This document shows, piece after piece, positions 5,441 through 5,641 of a DNA stretch of 5,641 bases. The notes beneath the pieces are model-generated. The model ran no database searches, was not told where the DNA came from, and saw only the letters and a program-made list of their open reading frames with translations. A program made the position numbers and the translations under genes. Every line of letters begins with the position of its first letter. The first letter of the stretch is position 1. Location of the stretch: contig JAGDMY010000110.1 of NCBI GenBank assembly GCA_017860765.1, forward strand, positions 1 through 5,641, read 5' to 3'. Source of the DNA: Chloroflexota bacterium. Lineage in GTDB: Bacteria; Chloroflexota; Dehalococcoidia; Dehalococcoidales; UBA3254.

Positions 5441-5551
5441 ATGCAGGCCATGGAAGAATTCCAGCAGTCTGGACTTTCCCGCAGTATTCCGGAGGCTTAC
5501 AAGATTATAGGCCAGCCTAGGATCGAAGTTCTAGAGAGCTCGAGACAGTAA
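5441..5551 (+). CDS. Possible small protein or gene remnant, 36 aa
   Basis: ATG 5441 (or ATG 5450) opens a frame to TAA 5549-5551. The product is hydrophilic, starting MQAMEEFQQSGLSRSIPEAY and ending IEVLESSRQ, with coding-like composition. I do not recognise it. No convincing ribosome binding site precedes either ATG, and TGA at 5432-5434 closes the frame upstream. A different frame starts at ATG 5415 behind AGGAG (5407-5411) and would join this one through a frameshift, so it may be the broken end of a longer gene. The stop abuts the ribosome binding site of the next gene, as in an operon. The rest of 5373-5440 shows nothing else. Confidence 0.3.
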   Translation: MQAMEEFQQSGLSRSIPEAYKIIGQPRIEVLESSRQ

Positions 5552-5565
5552 GGAGATGAACGTAG

Positions 5566-5641
5566 ATGTTATTGGCAAAACACTATAATCGTTCACAGGA
5601 ACAAAAATACGTCTCTAGTGAAATGCTGGCAGAACTGGCTA
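5566..5641 (+). CDS. Start of an unidentified gene, 3' end outside window
   Basis: ATG 5566 has AGGAGA at 5551-5556 nine bases upstream, and the frame stays open to the window edge (25 codons). The visible residues begin MLLAKHYNRSQEQKYVSSEM and continue LAELA. The YVSSEMLAELA stretch resembles the first helices of many helix-turn-helix proteins, but 25 residues are too few to assign a family. An earlier ATG at 5556 in another frame stops after ten codons. Confidence 0.5.
   Translation, partial: MLLAKHYNRSQEQKYVSSEMLAELA

Noticed and set aside
1..5641. CRISPR array, insertion sequence or transposase
   Set aside because: No regularly spaced repeats, transposase motifs or terminal repeats with target duplications were seen.

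Overview
The window is bacterial DNA with densely packed plus-strand genes and a moderate GC content (about half, by eye). All supported genes lie on the plus strand. The protein style suggests an uncultured member of the Chloroflexota, perhaps Dehalococcoidia: a multi-PAS HPK7-type kinase, NarL-type regulators, and a sigma-70 factor with a long insert between regions 1.2 and 2. That placement is an impression from family resemblance, not a demonstrated assignment.

Bases 2-2145 hold the 3' part of a PAS/PAC sensor histidine kinase whose start lies before the window. A NarL/FixJ-type response regulator follows 11 bases later and starts at GTG 1495. Bases 2325-2975 encode a second regulator of the same length (216 aa), about 67% identical to the first by hand count and starting at TTG. 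The recognition-helix segment SPRTVETHR is identical in both, while the linker between receiver and DNA-binding domains has diverged strongly. Bases 3163-4602 encode a sigma-70 family factor with regions 1.2, 2, 3 and 4 and a roughly 150-residue insert. Bases 4663-5028 encode a short SnoaL-like protein whose ribosome binding site can be folded into a hairpin.

The 3' part carries a long imperfect inverted repeat (5045-5115), a strong intrinsic terminator (5118-5160), a tRNA-Arg(UCU) with its own likely promoter and an encoded CCA end (5290-5366), a possible 36-aa ORF, and the start of a gene that runs off the window.

The most interesting signal is non-coding. A 17-bp element matching at 15 of 17 positions lies upstream of both the second regulator (2212-2228) and the sigma gene (3071-3087). 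In each case a TACGTA/TACGCA-type half-site in inverted orientation lies 45-48 bp further upstream. My inference is a small regulatory circuit: kinase, one or both paralogous regulators, a shared operator, then control of the second regulator and of a sigma factor. The alternative is that the regulator was duplicated together with its 3' flank, so that the two intergenic regions share ancestry. The two explanations are compatible.
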